A DNA stretch of 64,000 nucleotides from Rana temporaria. Its lineage: Eukaryota; Chordata; Amphibia; Anura; Ranidae. The notes beneath the pieces are model-generated. The model made no database searches. It was given only the letters and a program-made list of their open reading frames with translations, and was not told the origin of the DNA. Below are positions 33,141 to 45,106 of the stretch, one piece after another. The DNA is taken from positions 155,794,115 through 155,858,114 of the forward strand of contig NC_053494.1 of assembly GCF_905171775.1 (NCBI RefSeq), read 5' to 3'. Position 1 is the stretch's first letter. The number at the start of each line of letters is the position of its first letter. Made by a program: the position numbers and the translations under genes.

Positions 33141-33820
33141 GGGCCAGATTCACATAGAATTGCGGCCGTGTAACGTAACCCGTTTACGTTACACCGTCGC
33201 AAGTTTTCAGTGTCAGTGCCCGATCCACAAAGCACTTACCTGTAAACTTGCAGCGGTGTATCGTAAACACGTCCGGCGCAAGCCCGCCCAATTCAAATGG
33301 GGCGGGTACCATTTAAATTAGGCGCGCGCCCGTGCCGGACGTACTGCGCATGCTCCGTTCGCAATTTTCCCAGCGTGCTTTGCGCGAAATTACGGTGGCG
33401 CGACGTGTTTGTGAATCGTGACGTGCGTAACGTACTTACGCCGGAAAAATAATTAATTCAAAAGCGACGCGGGAACGACGGGCATACTTTAACATGGTGG
33501 AGTAATTTTACACCATGTTAAAGCACCCCTAACTTTGCGACGGGAAACTAAGACTTGTGCCGACGTAACGACGGGAAAAACCTTCGTGGATCGCCGTAAC
33601 TGCTAATTTGCATACCCGACGCTGGAATACGACGCGAACTCCACCCAGCGGCGGCCGAGGTACTGCATCCTCAGATCCAACGGTGTAAGTCAATTACACC
33701 TGTCGGATCTTAGGGCTATCTGTGCGGAACTGATTCTATGAATCAGCCGCATAGATAAAACAAGAGATACGACGGTGTATCAGGAGATACGCCGTCGTAT
33801 CTGTTCTGTGAATCTGGCCC
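33141..33820 (+). mobile_element. Family A multi-hairpin DNA element, copy 4
   Basis: Ends GGGCCAGATTCACA and TGTGAATCTGGCCC. It carries the subfamily hairpin TTTAACATGGTGGAGTAATT...ACACCATGTTAAA (33488-33522), shared with copy 5. The terminal hairpin GATACGACGGTGTATC...GATACGCCGTCGTATC is at 33765-33801. Non-coding; no clear target duplication. Confidence 0.9.
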
Positions 33821-34666
33821 ATAAAGCCAAAGCTGTCCATACACATTACAGTGTGATTACAAAATCTCTATACGCTGCTTTAGATATACCAGCAACTCTT
33901 ATCATAACTTCCAACCATCCTGCATTGTATGGGACTTGCCGCACAAAGTTCTTCTTTAAGGTAGGCTCAGACAAAGTGTAAGCTCTCTGTATATTTAGTG
34001 TGTGTGGAAAACCATATGTAAAGTATGATTTTTGTTGTTTTGATGTTTTTGATATGTCGCTTGCTTGTGGAAGCCTGAGTTTTATTTAATCATGCCCCTT
34101 TAACCCCTCCCACTGTTAAAAGTTTGACCACACCCACTTTTTGCCAAGTCGCAGGATTAATATAGTGCCTACAGTTTTCACAGTTATATACAATATAAAG
34201 AGAGGCAGTACAATAACAAAACAGTTCAATATAGAAGGAGTAGGAGGGTCCTATGCATAAAGATTACCATCTAAATGGGAGGGGTGGTGCTACAAAAGGT
34301 AATAGGTGTGGGGGATGAGCTGATTGAGGTGTTCAAAGTACAGTTTTTTATGTGGAGGTGGGGTAGGCTTCCCTGTATAAATTCGTTTTTGGGGATTGCC
34401 TAAAGGCAGACAAGGTAGGAGATAACCAGACAGGTTGAGGTAGGAAGTTCCAGAGAATGGGAGAGGTTTTTGGCAAATCCTGGAGGCAAGCATGGGAGGA
34501 GGTGACGAGGAAGCTGGAGAGCAAGAGGTCTTAGGGGGAGTGGATGATATGTCAAGAGGAGGTTGGTGATATAGCCTGGGCTGTGTTGTGGATTGCTTTG
34601 TATGTTGTAGTTAGTATAATGAATTTAATACATTGGGCTAGCTGAAGCCAGTGGCGGAATTGGCAT
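33821..34666. other. Mostly unassigned; possible old dispersed repeat at 34140-34640
   Basis: The part from about 34140 reads like a widely dispersed frog repeat I remember only loosely (ACCATCTAAATGGGAGGGG, GGTAGGAGATAACCAGACAG, GTTCCAGAGAATGGGAGAGG, CATGGGAGGAGGTGA). Its class is not known to me, and no frame is conserved. Confidence 0.3.
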
Positions 34667-35325
34667 TAGGGATGAGCCAAACACCCCCCCGGTTCGGTTC
34701 ACAGCAGGAAATGCGAACAGGCAAAAAATGTGTTTGAACACGCAAACACCGCAAACACACGTACATGAAAAATCAAAAGTGCTAATTTTAAAGGCTAAAA
34801 TGCAAGTTTTTGTCATAAAAGGTGTTTGGGGACCTGGGTCCTGCCCCAGGGGACATGTATCAATGCAAAAAAAAGTTTTAAAAATGACAATTTTTTATCC
34901 GGAGCAGTGATTTTAATAATGCTTAAAGTAAAACAATAAAAGTGAAATATTCCTTTAAATTTCGTACCTGGGGGGTGACTATAGTTTGCCTGCTTCCCGT
35001 GCTTAGAAAAGTCCCTGCACAAAATAACATTTCTAAAGGAAAAAAGCAATTTAAAACTATTCGCGGCTATAATGAATTGTCAGGTCCCGGCAATACAGAT
35101 TAAAGTAATTGAAAATGGCATGGGTTCCCCCCTTAGTCCATTACCAGGCCCTTTGGGGTTCCCCCCTAAATTACATATCGAACCCCTTAGGTCTGGTATG
35201 GATATTAGGGGGGAACCCTGCACAATTTTCTTTAAATGGTGTGGGGTTCCCTTCTAAAAATCCATACCAGACCCTTCAGGTCTGGTATGGATTTTAAGGG
35301 GAACCCCACACCAAAATAAACTGGT
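34667..35325. mobile_element. hAT-like element related to 26799-27819, right end lost
   Basis: It starts TAGGGATGAGCCAAACACC, similar to TAGAGTTGATCGGACACC at 26799. Inside, GGTCTGGTATGGATATTAGG and GGGGAACCC modules are the same as in the 26.8-kb element, including an inner palindrome at 35240-35310. It passes into a minisatellite without a visible right terminus. Confidence 0.55.
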
Positions 35326-35515
35326 GAGCCTGCATTGGATGGGAAGTGGTGATTCTGCATTGATTGGCACTCAGGCTGCACTGATGGGCACTGTTGATGC
35401 TGCATTGATGGGCACTGATCATGCTGCACTGATTGTGCAATTCTGACACTGCATTGATGGGCACTGATGAGGCTGCATTGATGGGCACTGATGAGCATTG
35501 ATGGGCACTGATTTA
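35326..35515. repeat. Minisatellite with GATGGGCACTGATG motif
   Basis: Degenerate 20-40-bp units built on GCATTGATGGGCACTGAT. The same motif forms the arrays in family D copies at 38.2 and 54.3 kb. Confidence 0.85.
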
Positions 35516-36801
35516 AATTAAAACGATAAAGAGAAGCAAAAGTATTCTGTACCTTACTGTATTGGTCATGTTGGAGGGCCTAATATTGAATCATTTGTGG
35601 CTAGCATTTGGTAGGAAATTCTAAGCCTGGTAGAAGGTTCCTTAATACATCACAATCAGTCGCAGTTTAGAGCCCCACAAATTTCACAATCCCTTCACAT
35701 CTTTTTATCTACAGTGTATGCAGGTCAATTTGGTTAATAAATCTTGTGTGAAAAATAGAAAGGGTTGCCAGGTAACTGTATAAGGAGAGCACAAACAGCA
35801 ATCACTAGAACAGTTATTTCTTAGTCTTTATGCCTTAAGACTTACACAGTTAAAATAACATTGTTCAATCAAGAACACAATGCAAGATGACTTTATTGGA
35901 CTGTGCAGTTATCAATTCCTGAAGATATTATAAATTCAGTTATAATAAAAATGCTATTGAAATCGGCTAGATGTGTCTTGTGATTAGGCTAATAGATGGA
36001 ATTAACACACAGGTGGTAAGTTACTTGCAAGGAATGAGCCCTGCAATTATTTTGCAAAGTGAACAGCATAGTTATTTAGAAACTCCAATGTCCTTAAGTA
36101 ATGGTTGGACCACTTAGTGTTGCTCCACTAATGTCTTTGGTGTCAAAAGAGCTTGCAGAAAAATATCCCTGTGACCTGGCCAAATCTTCCCACTTAATAG
36201 AAATGTGGGCAGAAGGTAATACCTGCACATGTACCTTTTTAGTTTATTGGCCTTGCACAAGAAACAGCAGCAGATCCCATTATTCTCAGGAAGAAATTTG
36301 TCCATCTATGCCTAACCTTTGTCCTGTTAAATTTTCCTCAATGTTCACCATTAACACCTTGTTCTAACTTTACTATGCCCATAGTAATTATAGTCTGATG
36401 TAATTATAAATTTATGGTCTAATAGCACATCATTTCAGCAACAACATGATCAGAACAAAATTATGTCACACGACTGTAAAGTGTGAGAACTTCATCAAAA
36501 CAGGAAGAATGGGTATGTATGTATGTATGTAAATGGTTGAAAATAATAATACAATGATTAGTGGAGACATTGTTGAGACACTATGAAATTTAAAATATTA
36601 ACAAAGCCTTCTCCCACCTTCCTCTAACTAATCACTGATATGAAAAAATTAACCTATTCCAAGTGATGATCCTTCTCTCCCTCTTCTTCTTACTTCCTAG
36701 GGTCCTTCTTCAGGTGTCTGGACATCTTCTATTGGTGGAGGTGACACTTGCAGCTGCCGGGTCTTCTATCATAAGCTTCAGAAGCAGGAGAACTCACAAG
36801 G
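35516..36801. other. Non-coding stretch, nothing recognised
   Basis: Mostly AT-rich single-copy-looking DNA. The frame 36101-36367 (88 aa) has no motif I know and no splice context. A (GTAT)n run lies at 36513-36532. Confidence 0.4.
36513..36532. repeat. (GTAT)n microsatellite
   Basis: About five GTAT units. Confidence 0.85.
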
Positions 36802-37673
36802 ACATCAATACAAACAACAAATGTCACTGACCCTACCTATGACTGGTCTATACAGTAAGGAACACTGGAAAGGGCGCATTTACATACAAAAATAACACAG
36901 AATATCCAAGCTCAAACTTACCGACCAATCAGCAACCAACCAAATTCACCTGTCTAACAGTATGCGTTAAAAACAGAGGTTTAGTTGCACGCATTTGCAA
37001 ATACATGTGTAAGCTGCAGGCCCCGTCAAGGCTCTCTGTGTACTGCAGTCCTAACTATAAAAATTAAAGTCTCCTCAGTGGAAGCACATGTATGCTGATG
37101 GATAGATAAAGGGCAGGTGACTGGAGGCAGCCCAGCCCTCCTTAAAGGGGCAGGAGCACACTAAACACCCAGCACGTAGAAGCAAAGGTGCTAGTGCGTT
37201 GCCTGACCACAATAACATCAATACAAACAACAAATGTCACTGCCCCTACCTATGACTGGTCTATACAGTAAGGAGCACTAGAAAGGGCGCATATATATAC
37301 AAAAATAACACAGAATATCCAAGCTCAAACTTACTGACCAATCAGCAACAAACCAAATTCACCTGTCTAACAGTATGCGTTAAAAACAAAGGTTTAGTTG
37401 CACGTATTTGCAAATACATGTGTAAGCTGCAGACCCACGTCAAGGCTCTCTGTGTACTGCAGTCCTAACTATAAAATTTAAAGTCTCCTCAGTGGAAGCA
37501 CATGTATGCTGATGGATAGATAAAGGGCAGGTGACTGGAGGTAGCCCAACCCTCCTTAAAGGGGCAGGAGCACACTAAACACCCAGCACATAGAAGTAAA
37601 GGTGCTAGTGCGTTGCCTGACCACAATGACATCAATACAAACAACAAATGTCACTGCCCCTACCTATGACAGT
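36802..37673 (+). repeat. Tandem duplication, about 412-415-bp unit, 2.1 copies
   Basis: ACATCAATACAAACAACAAA starts units at 36802, 37214 and 37629; the third is broken off after about 45 bp. The two full units differ at few positions (for example AAGGAACACTGG versus AAGGAGCACTAG). No long frame spans a unit, and TG...CA ends are absent. This looks like a recent segmental tandem duplication rather than a pair of LTRs. Confidence 0.9.
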
Positions 37674-37877
37674 AAGGGGACCAGTGCCCAAGAAGATGAT
37701 GAGCAGGGAAAAATGCTTGGTCCCCAGAGTAGGAATCAAACATGGCTCATAGAAAAAACTATGAGTTTGAGCTATTACACTGCATGATAGAACGAGGTGT
37801 CTGGAATCAATACTGAGTAATGAGGGAATTGAGGCCCAATGCACCATTTAAAATGCATTTTTGTCTGAAGTTGGACT

Positions 37878-38985
37878 TTACCCACTTCCATACCAGGCAC
37901 CTACGCACCTTCCTGCCCAAGCCAATTTTCAGCTTTCAGCACTGTCGCACTTTGAATGACAATTGCGTGGTCATGCTACACTGTACCCACATGAAATTTT
38001 TATCATTTTGTTCCCACAAATAGAGCTTTCTTTTGGTGGTATTTGATCACCTCTGCGATTTTTATTTTTTGTGCAACAACTAAAAAAAGACCAACATTTT
38101 TGAAAAAAAAATGAGTTTTTATTTTTTTCTGTATTTTTTTGGTAAAAAAGTAAGTTTTCTTCTTCAGTTATGGGCACTGATATGGCGGCACTGATGGGCA
38201 CAGATAAGGGTGGCACTGATGGGCACCGATGAGGTGGCACTGATGGGCACTGATAGGCGGTGCTGATGGGCACTCATAGGCGGCACTGATGGGCACACAT
38301 AGGCGGCACTGATGGGCACTCATAGGTGGCACTGGGCAATCTTTGGCGGCACTAATGGGCACTCATGGGCGGCACTTATGGGTGGCACTGATGGGTACTT
38401 ATGGGTGACACAGATGGGCACTGATAGGTGGGCACTGGGCATAGATGGGCACTAAGAGGTGGCACTGATGGACACTGGGTCGCACTGATGGACACTGAGG
38501 GGTGGCACTGATGGCATTGCTGGGCATCATTTTAGTCAGTGTCCATGTTGCCAGTCAGTGCCAATTTGCGGGCACTGATTGGCATCGATTGTGTTCAATT
38601 CATTTTTTGAATTGTTTTTTTTTTCCTATTTTTGCTCTATTGAGCACCGGGGGGCACTCCCTGTTGGTCCAGTGTTGGCATCCGAGGGGGGGCTGCATTG
38701 ATAAACAATCAGCGCAAACCCCCCCTGTCAGGAGAGCCGATCAACGGCTCTTCCTGTTTACATCGTGATCAGCCATGATTGGACACAACTGATCACGTGG
38801 TAAAGAGCCTCCGCCGGAGATGCAGGGTATCAGACTGACACCCCGCAACACCGATTGCCGCACTGCGCGCCCCCACGGGCACGCCCCGGCATGTAATCCT
38901 GCAGGATGTCAATAGACGTCCAGTCAGGATTTCACAACCACTTCCCGGACGTCAATTGACTATTGACCGGGCGGGAAGTGGTTAA
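37878..38985 (-). mobile_element. Family D element with minisatellite, copy 5
   Basis: Left end CCACTTCCATACCAGGCAC, right end CGGGCGGGAAGTGGTTAA. The family core lies on the minus strand near 38011-38050. It contains the GGGCACTGATGGGCGGCACT array and a GC-rich part with CAGGAGAGCCGATCAACGGC. It is the same element as copy 6 at 53.8 kb in opposite orientation. No transposase. Confidence 0.85.
38168..38570. repeat. Minisatellite inside family D copy 5
   Basis: Twenty or so irregular units of GGCACTGATGGGCACTGATA type, 18-24 bp. Frames such as the C-, P- and H-rich minus-strand one at 38168-38362 are its translations. Confidence 0.9.
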
Positions 38986-40715
38986 AGAACCAATAGACTG
39001 CATGCTTCTAGATCTACCTTTTCATACAAGGTTGCTAGGGGTTCTTTGTGCAGTGAGCAGTGTTGGATTGATCATATGCCACCTTACCAGAGTCTGCAAC
39101 GTTATGGCACCAATTTCACTATGCAGAGCTGGCAGCTTGCGACCAATGGAAACTCTCCTTTTGTCTCTTAAGTAATGGACCACTAACGTATAGGGGCAAT
39201 GAAACTGTCACTGCCTGTGTTTCCTTTATTTTTGTTAATACATTTTGTTGTATAGAGGAGATAGATGTTTAAAAAATTATTCTGCTGTCAAATAACCACA
39301 TGCTTTATTATTTTAATTATCTATATCTACAACTCACTGATCATGCTAATGTACTGGGAGCTGTAGATATAAAACATTTTATAGGATTCAATGCGGCTTC
39401 AAATTATTTTAAGGGCTCCTTCATGGTAAACAGGTTGAGACAGGCTAATCTAGATTATCAGTCCAGTTCTGATATATATCACAGCTTAATAAAATGCTAT
39501 TCATGAAAGCTACTATGGCTATGATTAACAGCCATGTTGTGGGCTCATTGGCGTTCAGCTACCACATTTTCTTATCTTCTTCCTAAATGGTGTGACTGTT
39601 TCTATTTGTAAGTCATTACACCTCTCCAGAAATGTACAGCATGCTCCTGGGACTGATCTGCATTATGCCTGTGCTATTCAGCTAGAAGCAGTCAAGCATG
39701 CACTGACATTGCCATATAAAGGCGAACAAGAATGACTAATGTATTATTTATTTCTTTGCTTTATATTTTTTTGTCACTTCAATCCTTCCTCTTGTAACAA
39801 ACTATTTTCCTTATCTTCTACCCCAGGCAACACTCAAATTCAAGCCCCAGTGTCCACATGCTAATTTTATTTACAAAAGTAACATGCCATACATATTAGC
39901 CTTGTTAACAATATACAGTGTACTTCTACTGGCTTTCAACAGGTTAAATTCTGTAAAGCCACTAAGTTAGGGAGTCATGTCATTTGTAATTGGCCTTCAA
40001 AAATCTAAATTATATTATAAAGTAAAACAACATACTGTTTTGTTTTTTTCAAAATCCTGGAAAAATAATAGGTAAGAAAATACATTGAAAAAAATAACAG
40101 ACACAATATTCAGGCAATTTTAAACGCTTTCAACTAGCTTTTAATAAAAAAAAGTGTCTAAATGTATAAAAGACACCTAACATTCTGTTTCACCCAAAGC
40201 AGAACTGTTGGCGGTAAGTTAACTTGATCTGCAAAATATATCAATAAATGCACAATTATTGACACATCATCAGAAAGTATATGCTGTATAATTTACATTT
40301 AACCCCTAAGAAATTTCAGCTATGGAAATGTATATATTTATTAAAATAAATCAGTGATTTCATCAGAACATTACAATATTAATGTATTTTTATATATATT
40401 TAGTGAAATAAAATACCCAAATCATTATTTTTGTTAGCTTATTGTAATCCGTAGTACTTACAATAGAAGAAAGAAAGCCAACCGCTATGGGCATTTTCAG
40501 AGGGCGGAGTGCTGTGTTTTCGCAGTTGTTCCATCCTTGTCCAGTCATAGGCACATGCATGGCCAACTTAGGAAGCAGAGCTTTAACAGCTATGTATTCC
40601 TATTTATACCATTGCCACAATTACTTGGGAGAAACTGTGCAAAAATGGGAGAATTATTACTATATTGATAAGTTAGAGCAGGTAATAGAATCTCTGAGAT
40701 TATGCTTTTTGAGAT
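38986..40715. other. Non-coding stretch, nothing recognised
   Basis: Long AT-rich tract without inverted ends. The 39300-39506 frame (68 aa) and 40487-40747 frame (86 aa) have no motif, apart from the last bases of the latter, which begin the L1 remnant in another frame. Confidence 0.4.
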
Positions 40716-40756
40716 CATGCCCTCCTTGGGCACATCGCTCCTATTAAAATCACTAT

Positions 40757-41445
40757 GGGCCAGATTCACGTACAGCGGGCGCAAGTTTACGTAACCGGTT
40801 TACGTTACACCGCCGCAATTTTTCCGATTTAGTGCCGATCCACAAAGCACTTACCTGGAAATTTGCGGCGGTGTATCGTAAACAGGTCCGGCGCAAGGCG
40901 GTCCAATTCAAATGGGGCGGGTACCATTTAAATTAGGCGCGCTCCCGCGCCGGACGTACTGCGCATGCTCCCGTCTCAAATTTCCCGACGTGCTGTGCGC
41001 GAAATTACGACGCGCCAACGTTTTGTGAATCGCAACGTGAAAAAAGATTTACGCCGGGAAAAATAAAAGATTTAAAAAAAAATTAAAAGCGACGCGGGAA
41101 AGACAGGCATACTTTAACATGGTGGAGTACTTTTACACCATGTTAAAGGTGCCCTATCTTTGCGTCGGAAATCTAACACTCGCGACGACGTAACGACGGG
41201 AAAAAGCTTTGTGGATCGCCGTAACTCCTAATTTGCATACCCGACGCTGGTTTACGACGCAAACTCCCCCCAGCGGCGGCCGCGGTACTGTATCCTAAGA
41301 TCCGACAGTGTAAGTCCATTACACCTGTCGGATCTTCTGCCTATCTATGAGTAACTGATTCTATGAATCAGTCGCATAGTTAGAAACAGAGATACGACGG
41401 CGTATCAGGAGATACGCCGTCGTATCTCTTTTGTGAATCTGGCCC
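40757..41445 (+). mobile_element. Family A multi-hairpin DNA element, copy 5, inserted in the L1 remnant
   Basis: Ends GGGCCAGATTCACG and GTGAATCTGGCCC, flanked by TAT on both sides (40754-40756, 41446-41448). With one TAT removed, the L1 frame reads straight across, which supports a 3-bp duplication. It is close to copy 4, sharing the CATGGTGGAGTACTTTTACACCATG-type hairpin. Non-coding. Confidence 0.93.
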
Positions 41446-41834
41446 TATATTATTTATACTTCTGTATCTCTTTGAGACACTTCCAGCCCCTGTACCTTCC
41501 TCGCACCCTAAACAACTTCAAACAGATCTCTTGAACTTCCTCTGGGACTACAAAAGACACAGAATAGCTAACACTGTCCTTTTTGCCTCTTGAAATTATG
41601 GTGGCCTAGCATTCCTAAACCTTTTGAGATATTACCATGTGACCCAATTGTAAACGATTGCTTCCTGGGTTACTCTTCCAACATACAACTGCTGGACAGA
41701 GATAGAGAAACTCTGGTTAGCTCCTGTCCACCCTAATAACGTGCTTTGAAATTGCTTCCTCTACTCTCCTGCCCCCTATGTAATTTTTACGTGGACTGTG
41801 GAGAATGTTGAAACATAAGCATCCTCTTATGTCC

Positions 41835-42168
41835 TATTCTATGAGTAAGTGGCGTGATCAGCCACGTAACGTGTAAGGAGGAGAGCCGGTGGTGATGTCA
41901 TCCCCGCTCGCGGCCGAGAGCGGAGGTATTGGGATTGCACGCTACATGCTGTTTATTTTCATAAACGTACTTATTTATTACATTTATTATTCATTATATA
42001 ATTTTATCTTTTGATCATTCAGCAAGCGCCATTACTCCCCCCTTATACTTATTTCTGTCAGTGTGTGAGCACTATATTGTCGTGGCTGCTGCTTAGTTAT
42101 TTATTTAGTTTATTAGGACCTATTGTTCTAGTTAGTGTGGTTTTGCGCATTAGTTCACCCCATTATTC
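41835..42168. mobile_element. Retroposon-like 334-bp insertion with 13-bp target duplication
   Basis: TCCTCTTATGTCC occurs exactly at 41822-41834 and again at 42169-42181. The inserted sequence starts TATTCTATGAGTAAGTGG, has a GC-rich first third and an AT-rich remainder, and ends CACCCCATTATTC. It has no inverted ends and no poly-A. A long duplication points to target-primed reverse transcription: a SINE, or the truncated 3' end of a LINE. I do not recognise the family. Confidence 0.8.
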
Positions 42169-42655
42169 TCCTCTTATGTCCAAAGCCTCCATTCTGACAG
42201 CCTTTCTGTTAAATCCCAAAGTGACAGATAGTCCAACTTCACAGATGTCTCCCCATGGATGTTACAAAGGTTATTTCACTTTGACCACTTGGTAGACCCC
42301 AGGGCAAGGAAGTTGCTTTATTTTGACATACTCAGGGAGAGATTCAATATACTGCGCCAAGTATATTATGGTTACTTGCAGATACATCATTACGCATACT
42401 CCGTTGCCCCCATCCTACAGATTTCTAAATTGACCACTTTTGAGGGGATAGTTTTGGCAGGCCTCTCAGAGAAAGGTTTAATCTCCAATATATACAAAAT
42501 TCTTAATGTTTTCCCAATGCAAAAACAGGGGAAACATGCTTACATGCGCAATTTGGAAAGGGCTATAAGTGAGGATATGTCCTCCGAAGCATGGCAAGTG
42601 ATTTGGTTTCAGACTGCTAGGAGCTCTATATGTATACTCTATGTATTCCTATGTA

Positions 42656-43794
42656 TGCCGGGTGATGTCAGTCGTTGGCTGCTGCTTCCTTAGCAAGCAT
42701 TGAGAGCTGAAAGTTGCTATGTTCATCCACACTGAATGCCCTAAACTTTGGCATTGGGACAAACGTCCAACAGTCAGTGTTCGGTCCCAACTAGTGCTCG
42801 TTCATCCTTACTAGTACTAAGTTCATCCATAATAGGCATAATAAGCAGTGAGAGCCAGCATTAAGAGCAACTTAATTGCTCCTGTAGTTGGAGTGTAGTC
42901 GTACTGTGGTGCCGGCATAAATGGTGTATTTCATTCATGGGGAGGAGGCGAATGAATGACAGAAACCACTCCCCCATTCACAAAATGTATTACATTCTGT
43001 GAAAACAATGTAAGGACTAATGGAGGAGGGGGCAGAAAGGCAGGTCTACTACAATGTTGGACCTGACAGGAAAAGGTTGGCAGTAAAAAATATGGCTGTT
43101 ACACTCGGCTCCAAACTGCGCATGCGCAGTTCCAGTCCAGAGCCAGCTGAGATCATCCAAGTGCCTGCTACAGTTTGTCCGGGGGGTGCCGGTGGGGGGT
43201 GGGTCTGATAGAGGCAGTGCCTGAGTATGTCATGTAATGTCACGATGCAAGGGAACCGAGCAGAGCGGGCAGAGCCTTGTATGCAGTTATACAGGACGGC
43301 ATCAAGGCAAGCTGGGAGCGGGAAGGTCAGTGCTTTTTGGACTGGAGTGGACTGAAGGGACCACCTGATGTGAAGAGAGACTGTCACTGTAAATCAGGAG
43401 GGGATGTGTCCTGTCAATGAGGTGTCATCGCCCTCTGTGCTGCTGCACACCGCTGCACACTGCTGTCAGTGTCACTGCAAGAGAAAATTTTATGTGCGTG
43501 TGTGCCCATACTAATTTCTTGCCCTCCTGAGTCCTGTCCCTGAACTACATATACTGAATCGAAGACTAAAATTTGCACGTAAAACTGTAATTTTGTAACT
43601 TTTGTAAATGCCAGTAAAAACTTTGTTGTTCCAGTAAAATTTGGGTGTTGTGACAGTATAGTTTAATTTGGTAGGTTGGCAACACTAGTGGAGAAAAGAT
43701 TTCTACAGGAACCATCAGCCTGCAGGATGTAGTATACACTTCATTACAGATCCTCTTTATAGGGAGGACCTACATTTTTAACCACATTTCAGCA
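42656..43794. other. Non-coding stretch, nothing recognised
   Basis: The part 43000-43390 is GC-richer and gives a 112-aa minus frame without motif. No element ends found. Confidence 0.35.
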
Positions 43795-44073
43795 TTAAAG
43801 GAGTTGTAAAGTCAGAAGGCTTTTTATCTTTATCAAAGTCAGTCAGCCAATCTGAATGGACACAGGGAGCTGTGACTTGGCTTGGGTGCCCCCATAGCAA
43901 GCTGCTTGCTGTGGGGGCACTCAATGGGAAGGAGGGGCCAGGAGCACAGAAGAGGGATACAAGAAGAGGAGGATCTGGGCTGCTCTGTGCAAATCCACCG
44001 TTCGAGGTAGGTAAGTATAACATGTTTTTTTTTAATTGAAAAAACAAAACAAAGACTTTACAATCACTATAAC
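43795..44073. mobile_element. TTAA-type element, worn right end
   Basis: It begins TTAAAGGAGTTGTAAAGTC. Near the right, AAAGACTTTACAATCACTATAA is the eroded complement. AGGTAAGT lies at 44009-44016, in the same relative position as in the 15.2-kb fragment. Inverted GTGCCCCCATAGCAAGC and GCTTGCTGTGGGGGCAC sit in the middle. Confidence 0.6.
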
Positions 44074-45106
44074 GGCACGGGAAGGTTTTAGGTTTAGTCT
44101 AAGGGTTTGATATTTAGAGGAATGCAAGGGGACAGTTTCATTTCTACTTTTTTGGCAATGAGACAATCATATGTGTAGCTATTAAAACTCACATTTCACA
44201 TTACCATATGACATGTTATTTTTATAGCTTACTATGCAGAATACATGTGCCCATGTTACATGTGGCCTGTTAGCAGTCTCCATTACACATGAAGTACCAA
44301 ACTCAGGAAGAAGGGTGGAGCATTACACAGAAAGGTGTGAAGAAACATGAAAAATAGGTGCATTACCACAAAAGGCAGCATGTGAACTAAACATAACGCC
44401 CATAGAAAATGGTTCAGAGAAACTATCTATATAACAATTCATGCCCCATTGGGGTGGCACACACAGCCTATTTGAGTTTAGTAACTAAAACCCCTTAGTG
44501 TTCTGGATTGAGACCAGTACACACTATAGAAGGATATGCTTTGTTTCTTTAATGCATATTTCATGTCTGAGGTTTACAACCACTTTATTATTTCAGTTTT
44601 TATTGCTGACGTATGGCATGCTCCAAAATCACAATGCAATTCGGTATTACTGGAGGTCTGTCATCTTGAAGTGTCTATTTGCTGTGCTAGAAAAAGAGCG
44701 TCTGAAATGTTCTTTACATTGCAACATTTTATATGACAGTTTTCATATCTGTGCTGTAAATATTACACCAAGTAAATATCCTCCTGGCATTACCCAGGGC
44801 TCTGTAACACTGTAACAAGTTCACACAGGATACATTGTAAATAATAAAGCAGTAAAGAAAATGATGAAGCAGACATTTTATAATGGCAATGCAAATAAAG
44901 CTACCTGTGTAATTCCCTAACACTGTATTTCATGCAGCTGTGCAAATCTTTTTTTAAATGGCAAAGTATGAAATGTTTAGCATTTTCCAGTGTAGATGGA
45001 TGAACAGTTCCAATAAAAAGAATGGCTCATAAAATATAGACTGTGGATTTAAACTGAGTCACAATAATAGACAAGCACAATCTGGTTAGATTTAATACAC
45101 AATTGT
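44074..45106. other. Non-coding stretch, nothing recognised
   Basis: AT-rich. The 105-aa plus frame at 44498-44815 has no motif or splice context. Confidence 0.4.

Larger units (their letters stand above)
40716..42655 (+). pseudogene. L1-type LINE ORF2 C-terminal remnant, interrupted twice
   Basis: Three pieces are colinear: 40716-40756, 41446-41834 and 42182-42655. Motifs include GHIAPIKIT, ILLYLFETLPAPVP, LLNFLWDYKRHRI, NYGGLAFLNLLRYYHVTQL, KHPLMS, and later YGYLQIHHYAYS and LISNIYKIL. These match the region after the reverse transcriptase in L1/Tx1 ORF2. Stop codons at 41594-41596 and just after VTQL show decay. The frame is kept across both inserted elements, so the LINE is older than both. 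Confidence 0.75.

Noticed and set aside
36802..37673. Two 412-bp direct repeats as possible LTRs
   Set aside because: The units are directly adjacent with no internal region, lack TG...CA ends, and a third unit starts. This is a tandem duplication.
42259..42693. 144-aa frame as a host gene
   Set aside because: It matches the C-terminal region of L1-type ORF2 and continues the remnant upstream. It is annotated as part of the LINE pseudogene.
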